From: Chitinophaga oryzae
Lineage (GTDB): Bacteria > Bacteroidota > Bacteroidia > Chitinophagales > Chitinophagaceae
NCBI RefSeq assembly: GCF_012516375.2
Contig: NZ_CP051204.2
Span: 744,001 to 808,000, forward strand
Direction of reading: 5' to 3'
DNA: 64,000 nt
In this document: positions 62,723 to 64,000 of the stretch, piece by piece
Numbering within the stretch: position 1 is the first letter of the stretch
How the letters are laid out: every line of letters starts with the position of its first letter
Notes under the pieces: model-generated
Told to the model about the DNA's origin: nothing
The model's input: only the letters and a program-made list of their open reading frames with translations
Database searches by the model: none
Program-made: the position numbers and the translations under genes

Positions 62723-64000
62723 TTATTCCTGAAAATATACCCTTTTCACCCGCTGTGAAATTCCTGTTAATATTTCGTAGGCAATGGTATCCGCCCAGTC
62801 GGCCAATTGCTGTACAGACAGGTCCTGACCGAAAACGATCACCTCATCGCCTTCCATGATATCCGGGATATGCGTCACGTCCAGCATCAGCATGTCCATG
62901 GCCACTGCGCCGATAACGGGGGCGAGTTTGCCGCGGATGAGCATTTTGCCGACACCATTGCCGAGCCTGCGGGGATACCCGTCGGCATAACCGATGCGTA
63001 CGGTGGCGGTCACTGCCGGCGCTTTGGCAGTCCAGCGGGCGCCATAGCCCACGCTGTCGCCGATTTCCAGGTTTTTAAGCTGTGCCACGGTGGTTTTCAG
63101 GGTGCTGACATTCCGCAGCTGGTCCTGGATGCCATTGCTGTAATCGAGGCCGTACATGCCAATACCCAGTCTTACCATGTCCAGGTGGAGTTCCGGATGC
63201 CGGGTGATGCCGGAGCTGTTGGAAATGTGGCGGATCACGGTATAACTCAGCGCTTTTTGCAGTTCATGGCTCATTTCATAGAACAAACGGCCCTGCTGCT
63301 GTGTCAGCGCATCTTTCTCCGGGTCTTCGCTGGCGGCAAGGTGACTGAAAATGGACTGTACCTTCAGCAGCTCGTTGGCTGTCAGCGCCTGCGACAATGC
63401 GGGGATATCCTTTTTCACAAAGCCGAGGCGGTGCATACCCGTGTCCAGCTTGATATGGATCGGGAATTCGGTCTTGCCTGCAGCACTCACTTCTTCCATA
63501 AACTGCAACAGGATGCCCATGGAATAAATTTCCGGTTCGAGGTTCCAGTGCAGGATTGCGTCAAAGCTGGCCGGCTCGGGATTCATTACCATGATCGGCA
63601 TGGTAATACCGGCGCGGCGCAGTTCCACACCTTCGTCTGCATAGGCCACCGCGAGGTAGTCAATGCCATGGAACTGCAGCAGATTGGCAATTTCAAAGCT
63701 GCCGCTGCCATAGGAGAATGCTTTCACCATGGCCATCAGCTTGGTGCCTGGCTTCAGCAACGACTGATATTGTTTCACGTTGTGTGCAATAGCGCTCAGG
63801 TTGATCTCGAGGATAGTCTGATGCGCTTTCTGCTCCAGCAGTTTTCCGATCCGCTCGAACTGGAAAACGCGGGAGCCCTTCACCAGGATGGTTTCGTTCT
63901 CGAAATCATCGGCGTTGAACTGCTGAACATATTCATCGGTGGTATTAAAAAACTGTGTTTTTAAGCCTTCCACCTGCTGGAAACTTTTCTTTTCCCGGCC
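62723..64000 (-). CDS. Bifunctional MurF/alanine racemase, N-terminal part cut by window edge
   Basis: The frame is open to base 64000, so the gene continues outside. The visible N-terminal residues (about 1-55, containing DDFENETILVKGSRVFQFERI) are the C-terminal end of UDP-MurNAc-tripeptide:D-Ala-D-Ala ligase. They run into a complete alanine racemase, with the PLP-lysine in AMVKAFSYGSG and VGYGARW later. The fusion links D-alanine production to its use in peptidoglycan and is common in Bacteroidota. A GTG at 63973 could be mistaken for the start of a free racemase. Confidence 0.9.
   Translation of the reverse strand, partial: GREKKSFQQVEGLKTQFFNTTDEYVQQFNADDFENETILVKGSRVFQFERIGKLLEQKAHQTILEINLSAIAHNVKQYQSLLKPGTKLMAMVKAFSYGSGSFEIANLLQFHGIDYLAVAYADEGVELRRAGITMPIMVMNPEPASFDAILHWNLEPEIYSMGILLQFMEEVSAAGKTEFPIHIKLDTGMHRLGFVKKDIPALSQALTANELLKVQSIFSHLAASEDPEKDALTQQQGRLFYEMSHELQKALSYTVIRHISNSSGITRHPELHLDMVRLGIGMYGLDYSNGIQDQLRNVSTLKTTVAQLKNLEIGDSVGYGARWTAKAPAVTATVRIGYADGYPRRLGNGVGKMLIRGKLAPVIGAVAMDMLMLDVTHIPDIMEGDEVIVFGQDLSVQQLADWADTIAYEILTGISQRVKRVYFQE

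Noticed and set aside
1..64000. CRISPR arrays, rRNA operons, complete insertion sequences
   Set aside because: I saw no regularly spaced repeats, no rRNA and no transposase with terminal inverted repeats in the window.

Overview
The window looks like a chromosome segment from a Bacteroidota bacterium, most likely of the Chitinophagaceae (Chitinophaga-like). The support is: TAnnTTTG-type -7 promoter boxes, CTnDOT-style tra genes and an RteC regulator, a MurF-alanine racemase fusion, a TonB-dependent receptor with an N-terminal carboxypeptidase-like domain, LytTR regulation and lipoproteins with SC(K/S)-type lipoboxes. The genus is an inference; no rRNA is present.

About 1-43,000 is accessory DNA that reads as the right-hand part of an integrative conjugative element. 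(a) 1-6.9 kb is AT-rich: a truncated lipoprotein, a hybrid sensor kinase followed by a UbiA-fold protein with a cyclase-like NxxxGxxxD motif, a second lipoprotein of the same family with a glycine/proline linker and a distinct C-terminal domain, and two unknown genes. (b) 7.3-12.8 kb is a leftward SOS-type mutagenesis/repair cassette: Y-family polymerase, DnaE-type polymerase, a small protein and an SRAP protein, behind two tandem 17-bp palindromes. (c) 12.9-18 kb holds decayed coding sequence, two small overlapping genes, a second sensor kinase, a small protein and a class I terpene synthase. (d) 18.4-21.4 kb is the control region: membrane LytTR protein, RteC, divergent XRE repressor, a probable free-standing structured RNA with its own promoter and terminator, and a receiver domain lacking its phosphoacceptor Asp. 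(e) 21.8-38.8 kb is a rightward conjugation operon (TraE, F, G, three TraI-like proteins, J, K, L, M, N) with interleaved unknown genes, a PP-loop enzyme and a Dam-type methylase. No relaxase or coupling protein is visible. (f) 39.0-42.6 kb holds a large serine recombinase and a leftward two-gene cargo module whose second product ends in an EndoU/BECR-nuclease-like domain.

From tRNA-Ser (43.0 kb) to the end the sequence is more GC-rich and holds ordinary chromosomal genes: aquaporin, asparaginase, TatD, polysaccharide deacetylase, gltX, glnS, a B12-binding domain protein, two outer-membrane barrels, an S41 peptidase, a crotonase, fumC, D-lactate dehydrogenase, TauE/SafE permease with a TonB receptor, lspA and murF-alr (cut by the window edge). 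Two long GTAATTC-unit inverted repeats sit between genes here.

Most worth following up: two sensor kinases each beside a terpene-cyclase-type gene, the RNA unit at 20.7-20.95 kb and the 13-mer it shares with the tra leader, the candidate toxin/defence pair beside the recombinase, and the basic C-terminal tails shared by several unknown proteins of the conjugation operon.
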